From the IMG/VR virus record IMGVR_UViG_3300027754_002641, positions 1 through 58,683 of that record: a stretch of 58,683 bases of DNA, one strand, 5' to 3'. The number at the start of each line of letters is the position of its first letter. Positions within the stretch are counted from its first letter, which is position 1. The DNA comes from a virus. Below are positions 41,901-50,108 of the stretch, one piece after another. The position numbers and the translations under genes were made by a program. The notes below the pieces were generated by a model, which was not told where the DNA came from, made no database searches, and was given only the letters and a program-made list of their open reading frames with translations.

Positions 41901-44900
41901 CATGCTGAAGCCAACAGGCTGTTCAACGATCTGCAATCCCAAATCCCGCAGGACAGGTCTGCGGCTCGCCGTGACGGTGGTGAAGATGCCGCTCATCAGT
42001 ACAGCACACCAGCGAATAACGATCGCAAGCGTGTAGGTAACGTCCGTGAGCTTATTGCAAAACGAGTGCTTCCCTATGTCGGGACGACGTTCGATCGCGC
42101 GCAGCGCGCTGTGCTAAATAAGATTGACGCCTGGGTGTCGCGCGTTGTGCCGGATGTGCCCGTGTATGTCGTGTCGAAGGCTATCGCCAAGCAGCATCTG
42201 GGGAACGTCGGAGGCGGTTGGTATGATCCAGTAGAACACGCGATATATTTGGTTCGCGGAAATTACGATTCCAAGACGCTGTTGCATGAAGCCGTTCATG
42301 CCGCGCTGGTGCGCGAGCTACATAATAATCCTGCGCTCTTCAATTACACCGAACGTCTGCGCCAGTTTGTAGAGTCGAGCGACACGAACAAAGATTTCTA
42401 TGGGCTAAAGGATGTCCATGAATTTCTGGCAGAAGCAATGTCTAACCGGAAATTTCAGAAATACTTGGCAGAAATGCCTGCGCCGAAATGGGCTATCACA
42501 AATTTGATGACGCCAGGCGTAAGCGGCGAGCACCGCTCTATGTGGGATGCGCTGGTCGGTGCTGTCGCGAAGTTCGTGCGAAACCTGCAATCTGGCGGCG
42601 GTGACATCCACAGTGTCCTAGATGCGGTCATGCGTGTTCCTGAAGCCATCGACGCCATTGTTGAAGGCAGAAACGAATACGGCGAGATGATTGATGGTCG
42701 GCAGATATTGGCAGAGCGACCGTCAGGAGTTGAAGACCCGTTCCGTGATCTTGGTGCAGGAGAATACGAACGTGCCGTTGCGAGCGGCGCTCTGGCTGAC
42801 GCGAAGGCACCCCTTGCCGATCGTCGCACAGGAACGCTCCGCAACAAAGACGGCTCAGAAAAAACGACAGCACAGGTCAGCAACACGGTTAACCGGGTCA
42901 ACCGGATAACGGGTGGGAAGCCGAAGTTGGCGTCTGAGACAATCTCCCGGCCCGCACTGTGGTTCGCCATGATGCAGGGAGTGGGTCGCAAGTTCCCGGT
43001 GATTGCTGAGTTTCAGCACTGGCTACAGTCTGAAGCGGAGAGAGAAACGGTTCTCGTTAAGGAAGGCGAGAAGACGATCGAGCGTATGACTCAGCTAGAT
43101 TACAAGCCTCGCAAGATGATCGAGGCTGTGATGGAGTTTGCGCGTCTTACCAACACCAACGTTGTCCCCAGAAATGGGCGCATTACCGTTGTTATGCCGG
43201 AGAACTATCAAGGTTCGCTCGGTCGCCCCGGCGAAGTCTTCATGCTTGATAAGAACCAATCTGAAATCTTCATGGGGATGAAGGACTACTTCAAAAAACG
43301 TTGGGAGGATCACGGCAAAGCCATCGCTAAAAATCTGGAGTACGAGGGCGCGTGGAACGCTGGCGCGATCCAATCCGCGCTGTCAGAAGCTCAAGCGCAG
43401 GGCAACAACCAGCGCGCTAAAAAACTAGAGTTCGTTAACGCCATCTTTGAAGACGCCAAAAGGCGCGAGAACTACGTGCCGTTTAGCCGGTCGGGTGACG
43501 AGGGCTTTAAGGTTAAAGACACGACAACCGGCAAAGTTGAATACTTTGAAATGGTTAACACAAAGAATGTGTGGGGTGGACTCACAGGTTCTAACGTTAA
43601 GAAGAACGAAGTCATCACGAATAAGTTCAAGGAACTCAGAAAAAAGTTTCCTGACGACAAACGCTACGATATTACAAACGATCCAATCGTATCAAAAGAC
43701 ATTGAGGAGCTTGACGTTTCTCTCATCGAGAAGCTGTTAGCGGCTACGAATATTGCGGACAAGAAAGACCGCAATAGCGCGATGAACAATATTCTGAACG
43801 CGCTCAAGGGCGTTGGATTGGGGGCGAAAGACGTTAAGAACGCTATGCGAGAAACCTTCATTGACCAAGTTAATAAGGCGCAGCGCGCCGGGTTCACTAA
43901 GGAATCTCACAACACTCCTGGGTATTCGACAGACTTCCTGCAATCAATCATTGATTACAACCGCGCATCTGCAAGCGTTGTGTCAGGCGTTGAACATTCC
44001 AGAGTAAAGAAAGATGCCTACAATCGCACACAGGATGCTCTCAATGTTCCTGAAAACATCAGGAACTATGCAAATCGCATCAACAATTATCTCGACAGCG
44101 ACGAGAAGTTGATCGGGCAACTAAAGCAATACGGATTCTGGTCTAGCCTGTGGGGGTCCGCGTCTTCGGCGCTTGTGAACCTTACGCAAACACCGACCGT
44201 CACAGCGGCGCAGATCGCTGGCTGGGCTGGGGTGCCCGCCGCTGGACGAGTGATGAGGCTTTCGTTGGGTGTGGCGCGGGCTTTGTCGTTTGATAAACGC
44301 AAAGGCATTTACCTCAACCCGAATAAAATTAAGTTCAACAGCCCGCAAGAGCGGGTCGCGTTTATGGACGCGCATAACAGAGGGCGCATCAACCCCACTG
44401 TTACACAAGACCTACACGGCTCGTCACCTGATAACTGGCAGGAGGTGACTAAGAAGATCGGCAACGACGCATCTTCCAAAATACAAAAAGTTCTTTGGAA
44501 TATATTCGACGTTGGAACGTCGGCGTTTAACGGCGCTGAACAGGTAAACCGTGCGACCGCATGGCTGGCTGCGTATAGAGAAGCGCAAGCGCCGGGTGCA
44601 ATAGCTAAGTTTAAGAAGATGTACGCCAATGATGCGCGGGTTGCTCTTATAGAAAAGCAATCCGGCTTAACGCCCGCCGCTATTGCTGACTTCTTTGTGA
44701 ACGAAACCCAGTTCATTGGCGGCAAGATCGACCGGCCAGAAGTCCTGCGCGGTGTCGGCGGTATTGCGTTCCAGTTCAAGCAATACCCGATGAACTATCT
44801 GCGTATTCTCAAAAGCAACATGACCAGCGCGGGACCGGAAGGCAAGGTTGCTGGGACTATGATGCTGATGGCGCTTGTCGCATTTGGTGGCGCATTTGGC

Positions 44901-45737
44901 CTGCCGTTTGCCGACGATCTTGTTGATGCTTACGAATTTGCAATGAAGCATTTGACCGGCATCGACCCGATGATCGAGTACGAAATCCGCCATACGCTTG
45001 AAGGAATCGGCATGAGTCCGGCATGGGCTGAAGCCATGACGCGCGGGCCTGCTAGGTTCATGGGCATTGATGTGTCGAAGCGTATCGGGCAGGGGCAGAT
45101 ACTGCCTGATGCAAACCCGATTATGAACATACCTATTCTGTCTGCGACAGTCGGAAAGGCTATGGCGGCTTACAAAAGATTTGATTCAGGTCAGCCGATG
45201 GGCGGAGCGATCGACTTGGCTTCAATCGTCATTCCAAAAGGACCGTCTGATATGTTGCGCGGTCTATTTCAATTGCCTTCGGAAGGATACCGCACCCAAG
45301 GCGGTGACATGAAAGTCGCAGAGCCTAACATTGGGCAGCGTGTCGCCAAGACTGCTGGGTTCCAGCCGACTAAATTCGCGTCTGAACAAGAGCGCGACTA
45401 TTTTGCACGGCGCTTGAAGTACAGGACGAAAGAGGCGGAGGACAATTTAAGCACAGAGCTATCCTCTAACCTTATGAACATCATGCTCGCCAGAGAAAAG
45501 GGTGATGAACAGAAGGCTGAAAAGCTGACAAAGAATTTTGCGGACAGATACCAGAGGGCGGCTGCTAACTTCGCTAACCCGAGTGTCCCGCTGGATGAAA
45601 AGGTTCAGCTACCGTCAGCCACTTCTATAAAGAACCGCGCCGTGTTGATGATGCACCCAGAACTTATCGTTAAGAACGCCAGGAAACTAAAGCGGCCAGC
45701 TTTGTACGATTTGTACAACCCTAAAGAAGAGGATTAA
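38922..45737 (+). CDS. Giant ejection protein with ParB-like and metallopeptidase-like domains (PLxRFG-type)
   Basis: A 2271-residue protein. Parts in order: two N-terminal AGYSDDEIIGHL-type repeats (1-50), a hydrophobic Gly/Ala-rich region (about 140-290), disordered linkers, a ParB-like segment with SILDGHNRAAVAIERG (about 883-898), a zinc-metallopeptidase-like HEAVH at 1122-1126 with a downstream HEFLAEAM that may supply a ligand, then a long helical C-terminal half with YVPFSRSG (a degenerate PLxRFG motif) and a hydrophobic TMMLMALVAFGGAFGLPFAD segment near 1985. Such proteins are packaged and injected. I found no RNA polymerase motifs. Catalytic activity of the peptidase part is uncertain. 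Confidence 0.7.
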   Translation: MPPFDVSGAKAAGYSDDEIIGHLVKTRKFDAEGAKKAGYSSQEILNHLLTIPTEPEIGTGQGRVSKSLERGYEGLKSTGYGLAALGADVVGAEDFGTSMIEKYKQTEANAQALASDVPTYKDIHSFGDAGKYAVDNLFENLPMLIPSLVSGGVGAAVARKGAEKLVAGMVAKKMGEGLSKEAAEKAAASMVAKRVAVGSAAGAYVPSAGMEIGSIYNDIVDETGERGGKGVAAAVAGGLVAGALDVVAEVPILGKMFGESSKIIAGGLIKRLGVTGAKQFLLEGGTEGLQTVVEQLSAQAGGSNKALDWDEVIDATLKGGIFGVGIGSGTELLFGHGAKQTTDNNPPGPLGSNIGEDIADPTKIGFKPVGTTIGIKDDQGSVRVATIDSVKDVGGVPFAQFTYHDDTNPALPAESGNARVEDLLPSMVDTNIAPLKPQTDVNAEAPPVDLEQMDVERTSERQVERQKPKPVDTATTLPITGLDNVAPLRENADKNEMDALRIIGRSGKDITPQNQKLVDNLKALAAQQREQARLLEEKYGHQPVDTTGVPAAVRPVAPVTAPTDLLQTEANKGQGAPDVTVPGRTYEKHGKLPPLGPIPLSTSPITLHKYIREQGGISPDSPNIDDIGGAALLKRLGLLAPKGSGITVYEATSRAEQEGYLGPVKEIGENEAYTKQDINALAAVLPNARQTISNMYSQEGAINARAAEMDRRKTMKDIFGVEGSKNRADTIQYREALHTDFGIPITETKKLNDSQVKERHEQLWREREVARQLDESQRARKLEEERRAAENARSEKPNTETDDTLTDEQIAASPNGTDVLDIGSGAAKESATRIGKVEDVNPNDLVFLENEQNNTEDIKKMFPKGEGYYPIVLKEDEDGSLSILDGHNRAAVAIERGDNIPSVRITQKEYDFLKSKGFDDQEISYAALTDARQDDAASGIAQKFRGADVHGPGGEAANLLDDLRLMEKLPKQKRFAEPIRAPEEPGQMTLEEQHAEANRLFNDLQSQIPQDRSAARRDGGEDAAHQYSTPANNDRKRVGNVRELIAKRVLPYVGTTFDRAQRAVLNKIDAWVSRVVPDVPVYVVSKAIAKQHLGNVGGGWYDPVEHAIYLVRGNYDSKTLLHEAVHAALVRELHNNPALFNYTERLRQFVESSDTNKDFYGLKDVHEFLAEAMSNRKFQKYLAEMPAPKWAITNLMTPGVSGEHRSMWDALVGAVAKFVRNLQSGGGDIHSVLDAVMRVPEAIDAIVEGRNEYGEMIDGRQILAERPSGVEDPFRDLGAGEYERAVASGALADAKAPLADRRTGTLRNKDGSEKTTAQVSNTVNRVNRITGGKPKLASETISRPALWFAMMQGVGRKFPVIAEFQHWLQSEAERETVLVKEGEKTIERMTQLDYKPRKMIEAVMEFARLTNTNVVPRNGRITVVMPENYQGSLGRPGEVFMLDKNQSEIFMGMKDYFKKRWEDHGKAIAKNLEYEGAWNAGAIQSALSEAQAQGNNQRAKKLEFVNAIFEDAKRRENYVPFSRSGDEGFKVKDTTTGKVEYFEMVNTKNVWGGLTGSNVKKNEVITNKFKELRKKFPDDKRYDITNDPIVSKDIEELDVSLIEKLLAATNIADKKDRNSAMNNILNALKGVGLGAKDVKNAMRETFIDQVNKAQRAGFTKESHNTPGYSTDFLQSIIDYNRASASVVSGVEHSRVKKDAYNRTQDALNVPENIRNYANRINNYLDSDEKLIGQLKQYGFWSSLWGSASSALVNLTQTPTVTAAQIAGWAGVPAAGRVMRLSLGVARALSFDKRKGIYLNPNKIKFNSPQERVAFMDAHNRGRINPTVTQDLHGSSPDNWQEVTKKIGNDASSKIQKVLWNIFDVGTSAFNGAEQVNRATAWLAAYREAQAPGAIAKFKKMYANDARVALIEKQSGLTPAAIADFFVNETQFIGGKIDRPEVLRGVGGIAFQFKQYPMNYLRILKSNMTSAGPEGKVAGTMMLMALVAFGGAFGLPFADDLVDAYEFAMKHLTGIDPMIEYEIRHTLEGIGMSPAWAEAMTRGPARFMGIDVSKRIGQGQILPDANPIMNIPILSATVGKAMAAYKRFDSGQPMGGAIDLASIVIPKGPSDMLRGLFQLPSEGYRTQGGDMKVAEPNIGQRVAKTAGFQPTKFASEQERDYFARRLKYRTKEAEDNLSTELSSNLMNIMLAREKGDEQKAEKLTKNFADRYQRAAANFANPSVPLDEKVQLPSATSIKNRAVLMMHPELIVKNARKLKRPALYDLYNPKEED

Positions 45738-45740
45738 GTT

Positions 45741-46001
45741 GTGATGACCGAGAAGCGCCCCTTCAAGGAAGCCTTAATGAACGGGCCGGGTACGGTCATT
45801 TCCCGGCTTTTCGTCATTATCGGCATCCCGGCTTGTATCGGGATGGGGGCGTGGATCGGCAACCGGCTCGTCGGGCAACTCGACCATATGGCTACTCTGA
45901 TGGCTACCCAGCATGAAGATACCGTGAAGTCCATCAACGTGCTGGATATCCGCCTTTCCGTGACTGAACGCGACATTAAGTACCTTGGCGAGCGGCGATG
46001 A
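45741..46001 (+). CDS. Single-span membrane protein in the lysis module
   Basis: An 86-residue protein. One hydrophobic segment (VISRLFVIIGIPACIGMGAW, about 19-38) is followed by a charged helix with a likely coiled coil (HEDTVKSINVLDIRLSVTER). The start is GTG at 45741, with AGAGGA 7 bases upstream; ATG at 45744 is an alternative. Just before the endolysin, it could be a holin, an antiholin or a virion-associated membrane protein. It overlaps the endolysin by 4 bases. Confidence 0.55.
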   Translation: MMTEKRPFKEALMNGPGTVISRLFVIIGIPACIGMGAWIGNRLVGQLDHMATLMATQHEDTVKSINVLDIRLSVTERDIKYLGERR

Positions 46002-46399
46002 GCCTGCGCGACGATCTGATTGCCGAAGAGGGCATACGGCTCAAGCCGTACCTGTGCCCCGCCGGGAAGACTACAATCGGTGTTGGTCGCAATCTCGATG
46101 ACGTTGGCATTACTGAATCTGAAGCTATGGCTATGCTGGATAACGACATCAGCCGGGTTAACGCCCAACTTGCCAAGGCGCTCCCCTGGCTGGGTAGCGC
46201 CCCTCCTGGCGTCCAGCGGGCCGTGGGTAACATGACCTTCCAGATGGGCCTGGGGGCGCTCCTGAAGTTCCAGAAGATGCTGGCTGCATTGCAGGGGCGG
46301 AATTACAATACGGCACGTAGAGAGGCCCTGGACAGCGCCTGGGCCAAGCAGACTCCGCAGCGGGCGAACCGCGTCGTTTTACTCTTTACAGAACAATAG
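45998..46399 (+). CDS. Endolysin, GH24 lysozyme (T4-lysozyme-like)
   Basis: A 133-residue protein of the T4-lysozyme family. The catalytic residues align at the T4 positions: E11 in AEEGIRLKPY, C20 in YLCPAG (T4 has Asp20), T26 in KTTIGVGRN. The E-8-D/C-5-T arrangement with Cys is a known active variant. No signal peptide or SAR segment is visible, so export should depend on a holin. It cleaves the peptidoglycan glycan chain. It overlaps the gene before by 4 bases. Confidence 0.88.
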   Translation: MSLRDDLIAEEGIRLKPYLCPAGKTTIGVGRNLDDVGITESEAMAMLDNDISRVNAQLAKALPWLGSAPPGVQRAVGNMTFQMGLGALLKFQKMLAALQGRNYNTARREALDSAWAKQTPQRANRVVLLFTEQ

Positions 46400-46408
46400 G
46401 AGCTAACC

Positions 46409-46588
46409 ATGGATACCAAGTCGATTCTCTTTTCCAAGACGATCTGGACAAATATCGTCGCAGTCGGCGCATCCTTCGCGGCCAGCAAACTGGGCGTTGA
46501 GATTGACGCTGGAACGCAGATCGCCATCCTTGGCGTTCTCAATCTCATCCTCCGTGTTGTGACCAAGCAGCCGGTTGCCTTTTCGTGA
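46409..46588 (+). CDS. Holin-like small membrane protein
   Basis: A 59-residue frame: MDTKSILFSKTIWTNIVAVG, then a Gly/Ala segment and a second hydrophobic stretch (IAILGVLNLILRVV) before TKQPVAF. Short N-terminus, hydrophobic pair and the NLILR.VTKQP end are typical of small phage proteins next to endolysins. AGGAG precedes it. It overlaps the spanin-like gene by 4 bases. Confidence 0.6.
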   Translation: MDTKSILFSKTIWTNIVAVGASFAASKLGVEIDAGTQIAILGVLNLILRVVTKQPVAFS

Positions 46589-46794
46589 TCTGGGCAATAC
46601 TTGCCTTCGCCGCGATCGGCTTTATCACTTGGGTTTTGATCCAGTGGAAAGCCGGTGCGGTTGCGGGCGAGCAGGTGAAGAAGGCGACCCAAGATGTTGA
46701 AGCCGCAGCGCGCATCGGTCAAATCCTCGTTGATAGCCCTCACGATAAGCGTTCTGTTGTTGAGCGGCTGTCAGACCCGAAGCGGCAACTGTGA
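46585..46794 (+). CDS. Inner-membrane spanin-like protein (Rz-like)
   Basis: A 69-residue protein: one N-terminal membrane span (MIWAILAFAAIGFITWVLI) followed by a charged helix (GEQVKKATQDVEAAARIGQ). This is the i-spanin plan but shorter than Rz (about 150 residues). The GTG start overlaps the previous stop. Its second half overlaps the next gene in another frame, as in classical Rz/Rz1 pairs. Confidence 0.55.
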   Translation: MIWAILAFAAIGFITWVLIQWKAGAVAGEQVKKATQDVEAAARIGQILVDSPHDKRSVVERLSDPKRQL

Positions 46795-46972
46795 CCTGAT
46801 TCCGATCGCGTCATACGACCAAGCGTTTAAGGAGAAACTAAATGGCGAAGTTTCAATCATGGCTGACGACAGCGCGAGCGTCCGGTTTATTGGTGACAGT
46901 ATTGGCTTACGCGATGCTGTGCGGGCCTGCCAGGGCAACGCCCCCGGCGCAGGCTCTGTTCGGCACAATTAA
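46694..46972 (+). CDS. Outer-membrane spanin-like lipoprotein (Rz1-like)
   Basis: A 92-residue protein beginning inside the preceding gene in another frame. A basic N-terminus (MLKPQRASVKSS), a hydrophobic core and the lipobox LLLSGC (Cys at residue 26) form a lipoprotein signal. The mature part is about 67 residues. Nested position after the i-spanin-like gene supports an o-spanin; the mature part is not very proline-rich, so another lipoprotein role is possible. It is the last gene of the rightward block, facing the minus-strand block. Confidence 0.6.
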   Translation: MLKPQRASVKSSLIALTISVLLLSGCQTRSGNCDLIPIASYDQAFKEKLNGEVSIMADDSASVRFIGDSIGLRDAVRACQGNAPGAGSVRHN

Positions 46973-46984
46973 CGGCCAGGTACG

Positions 46985-47329
46985 TTAGTACGGTATTTCC
47001 TCCAGCCTCATAGCCTTAGTGGCTAGGTTATCCATGCCTTCGACGTAGCCTGTCACGATCACTTCAATAAGATCGGACCACTCTTGCTTATTGAACTCGG
47101 CCATGTCGGTCTTCTTCAACCATTCCAGATACTCGCCAGCTTTTTGGCTGGCGATTTCCATAGCCTTCTTCTCATTCTTGGTCGGGTCAATCATCCGGCT
47201 CTCCATACATTTCATTGAGCAAAAGTGCAGCACCGGGCCGGGGAGATTGATGGCCTTCGGGTTAAACCGAAAGCCGCGTCTCTCCCTCCGGCATACGTAG
47301 CACATCAAATTCAAAACTGGTAATTTCAT
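46985..47329 (-). CDS. DUF6511-like zinc-finger protein
   Basis: A 114-residue protein. CYVC (about C10, C13) and HFCSMKC (about C37, C41) form a Cys4-type zinc site, followed by a helical C-terminal half (KKAMEIASQKAGEYLEWLKK). The plan fits DUF6511, a small family near phage helicase genes. Start at 47329 overlaps the helicase C-terminus by 68 bases; a start at the second Met (47305) is possible but neither has a clear binding site. Confidence 0.6.
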   Translation of the reverse strand: MKLPVLNLMCYVCRRERRGFRFNPKAINLPGPVLHFCSMKCMESRMIDPTKNEKKAMEIASQKAGEYLEWLKKTDMAEFNKQEWSDLIEVIVTGYVEGMDNLATKAMRLEEIPY

Positions 47330-48890
47330 CGTACTTGCCGTTCTTCTTAATCTGTATAGACACCGGCACCTTTAGCTCTCCGCGCCGCTCAAGGGCTTCA
47401 GCAACATTCTCCGGCGGCAGGTTGGATGTGCGCTTGCGCCACCAGATGTTTGCCTTCTGCTTTGCATAACCTTCATGGTTAAAGCAGACCCACTCGCTAT
47501 ATTTAAGAAAGCCGCAGAAGTAAGTCACCCTCATGCTAGCTGGCTTCCCGGCCTTGTTATGCAGGGAATACGTAACATCATCGACATTCACCCAGACCTT
47601 GGGTATCGCGGTCGATAGGACAGGCAGAACGCTGGCCGTAGAAACAATCTTAATCTCCTGCGGGAACTCATACCCACAGTCCAGACATTGCCGCGCCGAA
47701 AGGTGAACAACGCTTTTGCATTCAGGGCATGTCTTAACAAGCGCACCTTCGCCTTCTCCTGTGCGATTCACATGAGGGCCGCGTTGGGTTTGCGCCGCAT
47801 CTACCGGCCCGTGCCGTTGGATATTCCTGGCAAAGTCTAGGATCAGGCAATCCTTTTTGCCGTCAGCCATTCTCATGCCGCGCCCAACGATCTGGACGTA
47901 CAGGCCGGGGGATTGGGTGGGTCGCAGCATGGCTATTAGGTCTACGTTCGGCGCGTTGAACCCTGTGGTCAGCACACCCATCGAGCATAGGGCTTGGACT
48001 TCTCCGCGTTTGAACTCGTCAATGATCTGGGCGCGATCTTCTTTGGGTGTGTCGCCAAAGATTGTTTCGCAGACAATGTTCCTGCGTAAGAAGTGGTCCT
48101 GCAAATGGCGGCAATGTTCTACGCCCGAGCCGAAGACCAACCACGATCGGCGGTCTTTGCCCCATTCGATAATCTCATCGACTGCCAGCCGGTTAGTTTC
48201 ATCCACATCCACGGCGTTCTGAAGTTCGGACTGTATAAACTCGCCGCCTCTGGTGTGAACCCCGGCTGTGTTGAGGCCGACACGGGTGTTCTTGGTCACA
48301 AGGTTGGACAGGTAGCCCTGTTGAATTGCGTCAAGGACGCTGTATTCGTAACAGATGCCGTCAAACAAAGCGCCGTCGCCGGTATGTAGCATACCGCTAT
48401 CCATTCGGTATGGGGTAGCTGTCAGACCAATGATCTTTATATGCGGGTTGGCTACACGAAGGCTGCTGAGAAACCTCTGGTACATCGTGCTTGTGTTACG
48501 AGGTATTAAATGGCACTCATCAACGATTACGAAATCCACCTTCTGGAACAGGTGGGCCTTTGAGTGAACGGATTGAATGCCACAGAACACCACGGCTGGT
48601 GTGTGCTGGCGTTTACCAATGCCAGCCGAGTAGATGCCGGTGTCAGCTTCGGGCCACTGGCGCACCATCTCCGCATGGTTCTGGGCTATAAGCTCCATGA
48701 CATGCGTGACGACCACGATCTTCATCTCGCCGTATTCAGCGATAGATCGACGGCATATCTCGGACAGTACGAGGCTCTTGCCGGTTCCGGTGGGGAGAAC
48801 GATCAGCGGGTTGGAGTCGTGCCCGCCATCCTCAAACCACTCGAATACCGAATCAACCGCCTGCTGTTGGTAGGGACGTAACTGTAGCAT
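47262..48890 (-). CDS. DEAD/DEAH superfamily 2 helicase
   Basis: A 542-residue SSL2/UvrB-like helicase: PTGTGKS at 33-39, DECH at 124-127, LTATPYR (motif III), then a C-terminal helicase domain ending in QIVGRGMR (motif VI), and a late zinc ribbon (CPECKS...CLDCGYEF, about 390-415). Such enzymes unwind DNA in phage replication or recombination. AGGA precedes the start at 48890. It follows the Cas4-like nuclease gene with a 38-base overlap. Confidence 0.88.
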   Translation of the reverse strand: MLQLRPYQQQAVDSVFEWFEDGGHDSNPLIVLPTGTGKSLVLSEICRRSIAEYGEMKIVVVTHVMELIAQNHAEMVRQWPEADTGIYSAGIGKRQHTPAVVFCGIQSVHSKAHLFQKVDFVIVDECHLIPRNTSTMYQRFLSSLRVANPHIKIIGLTATPYRMDSGMLHTGDGALFDGICYEYSVLDAIQQGYLSNLVTKNTRVGLNTAGVHTRGGEFIQSELQNAVDVDETNRLAVDEIIEWGKDRRSWLVFGSGVEHCRHLQDHFLRRNIVCETIFGDTPKEDRAQIIDEFKRGEVQALCSMGVLTTGFNAPNVDLIAMLRPTQSPGLYVQIVGRGMRMADGKKDCLILDFARNIQRHGPVDAAQTQRGPHVNRTGEGEGALVKTCPECKSVVHLSARQCLDCGYEFPQEIKIVSTASVLPVLSTAIPKVWVNVDDVTYSLHNKAGKPASMRVTYFCGFLKYSEWVCFNHEGYAKQKANIWWRKRTSNLPPENVAEALERRGELKVPVSIQIKKNGKYDEITSFEFDVLRMPEGETRLSV

Positions 48891-49818
48891 TTTGATTCCT
48901 AATTATGTTTCCGTTGTTGAGTTTGTATTCAATCCAGCCGTCGCCTGCATCAGTCTGCGTTCCTGGCATTAAGCCTGGGTTGAATAGATGATCCTTACAG
49001 CCGGTCTTTTGCGCTTCGTAACTGAGTTCCTGGGTGTGCAGTTCACACACCCATTTGCTATTTTCAATAGCCGTCGAATGAACGCATGTGCGGCAATTCA
49101 GTTCTGCCACTTTACCGCCGTGACAGTTATCTGGGAACGGGCACATCTTGCACTGGAACCATGCCGCGTTTTCTGAGATACGCGGCGGTGGCTTGTCGGC
49201 ACTGGCGATCTTCTTGGCTTTGTCGATGTAATGGTTTGCCGCTTCAGCGTTGTATGCCGTAATGCACGATGTCTCATCCCGGCTACCGGGAGTGCAGACC
49301 GTCAGGTAATGCCACATGATGTTGAAATAGTGCATATATAGCTGGGCTTGCGCGTAGTAAATCTCGTCCCATTCCAGCAAAGCATTTGGCTCGTCGTGGA
49401 CCTTTAGCTTCAAAAGCTTGCCAAACTTCTCGACGTTTACGCACTTGTGTTCCCAGACATGCTTTTCTGGATTGTATTCCAGCCCTTGCATGATGCCGTC
49501 CAGATGTCCGCGAATGTGGCCGTCTTCAAACCCAAACTGTTTGCCGTTCTCCTGGTGAGTGTGAAGCGAGATGCCGTCAACCAACCGCAACCGGCCCGCC
49601 ATAATCTCTTCGCTGTAGTGACCGTCCGCGATCGCCTTGAGGGACTTGGCAGTCATCTTCTCCGCGTTGACCCAGTGGAATTGATTCCATATGCGCCGCT
49701 CGCACGCCGCACCAATCGAGGACGCGCCAATGTATCCACGCTGCTCCGAGACATGCTGCGCCTCAAGGGCTTCGTTCATACGCGTGAGCGTGTTGTCTGG
49801 CAGGTTTATGGGGACCAT
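48853..49818 (-). CDS. Cas4/RecB-like PD-(D/E)XK exonuclease
   Basis: A 321-residue protein. Active-site residues: D107 in GHLDGIM, E123-H124-K125 in VWEHKCV. One N-terminal cysteine (C39, ACERRIW) and three C-terminal ones (C223, C226, C232 in CKMCPFPDNC) match the iron-sulphur arrangement of Cas4/AddB-like nucleases. Role: end resection for recombination, with Sak4 and the DUF669 protein. The start at 49818 (TAATG with the upstream gene) has AAGGAAG before it; a longer form from 49863 would only add residues from that gene. Confidence 0.8.
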   Translation of the reverse strand: MVPINLPDNTLTRMNEALEAQHVSEQRGYIGASSIGAACERRIWNQFHWVNAEKMTAKSLKAIADGHYSEEIMAGRLRLVDGISLHTHQENGKQFGFEDGHIRGHLDGIMQGLEYNPEKHVWEHKCVNVEKFGKLLKLKVHDEPNALLEWDEIYYAQAQLYMHYFNIMWHYLTVCTPGSRDETSCITAYNAEAANHYIDKAKKIASADKPPPRISENAAWFQCKMCPFPDNCHGGKVAELNCRTCVHSTAIENSKWVCELHTQELSYEAQKTGCKDHLFNPGLMPGTQTDAGDGWIEYKLNNGNIIRNQNATVTSLPTAGG

Positions 49819-50108
49819 TACTTCTTCCTTAATATCAGTTCCAGCCGCGCCATTGCGTTCCATGCGGCGTGGGTAGCGTGGAGCATGGCGCTCTCGGGGT
49901 CTGTGCCGTCCTTCATTAGATGCCGCGCCAGGGCCTCGCTGTACCTTTCCAGTGCGTCAGGCACAGTCTCCCAGCCGCGCCATGTGTACTTGGCCGCGCC
50001 AAACTCCGACGCCCGCGCCACCTCCTCAACGGCTCGCGGGAATTGTTTCAGAAACCCGCGCAACACCAGAGGCTTGCCAGCGTCGTGTTTAATGCCGAAG
50101 TCGGTCAT
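49818..50108 (-). CDS. DUF5664-type dATP/dGTP diphosphohydrolase-like protein
   Basis: A 96-residue protein with GIKHDAGKPL (4-13), FGAAKYTWRGW, and ARHLMKDGTDPESAMLHATHAAW, the conserved core of DUF5664 (charged His/Asp/Glu residues of a MazG-like fold). Such proteins act on purine deoxynucleotides in phages with unusual bases or altered pools. It is coupled to both neighbours by short overlaps. Confidence 0.75.
   Translation of the reverse strand: MTDFGIKHDAGKPLVLRGFLKQFPRAVEEVARASEFGAAKYTWRGWETVPDALERYSEALARHLMKDGTDPESAMLHATHAAWNAMARLELILRKK

Noticed and set aside
38922-45737. Virion RNA polymerase of the N4 type
   Set aside because: I find none of the expected polymerase motifs; the recognisable parts are ParB-like, metallopeptidase-like and PLxRFG-like.
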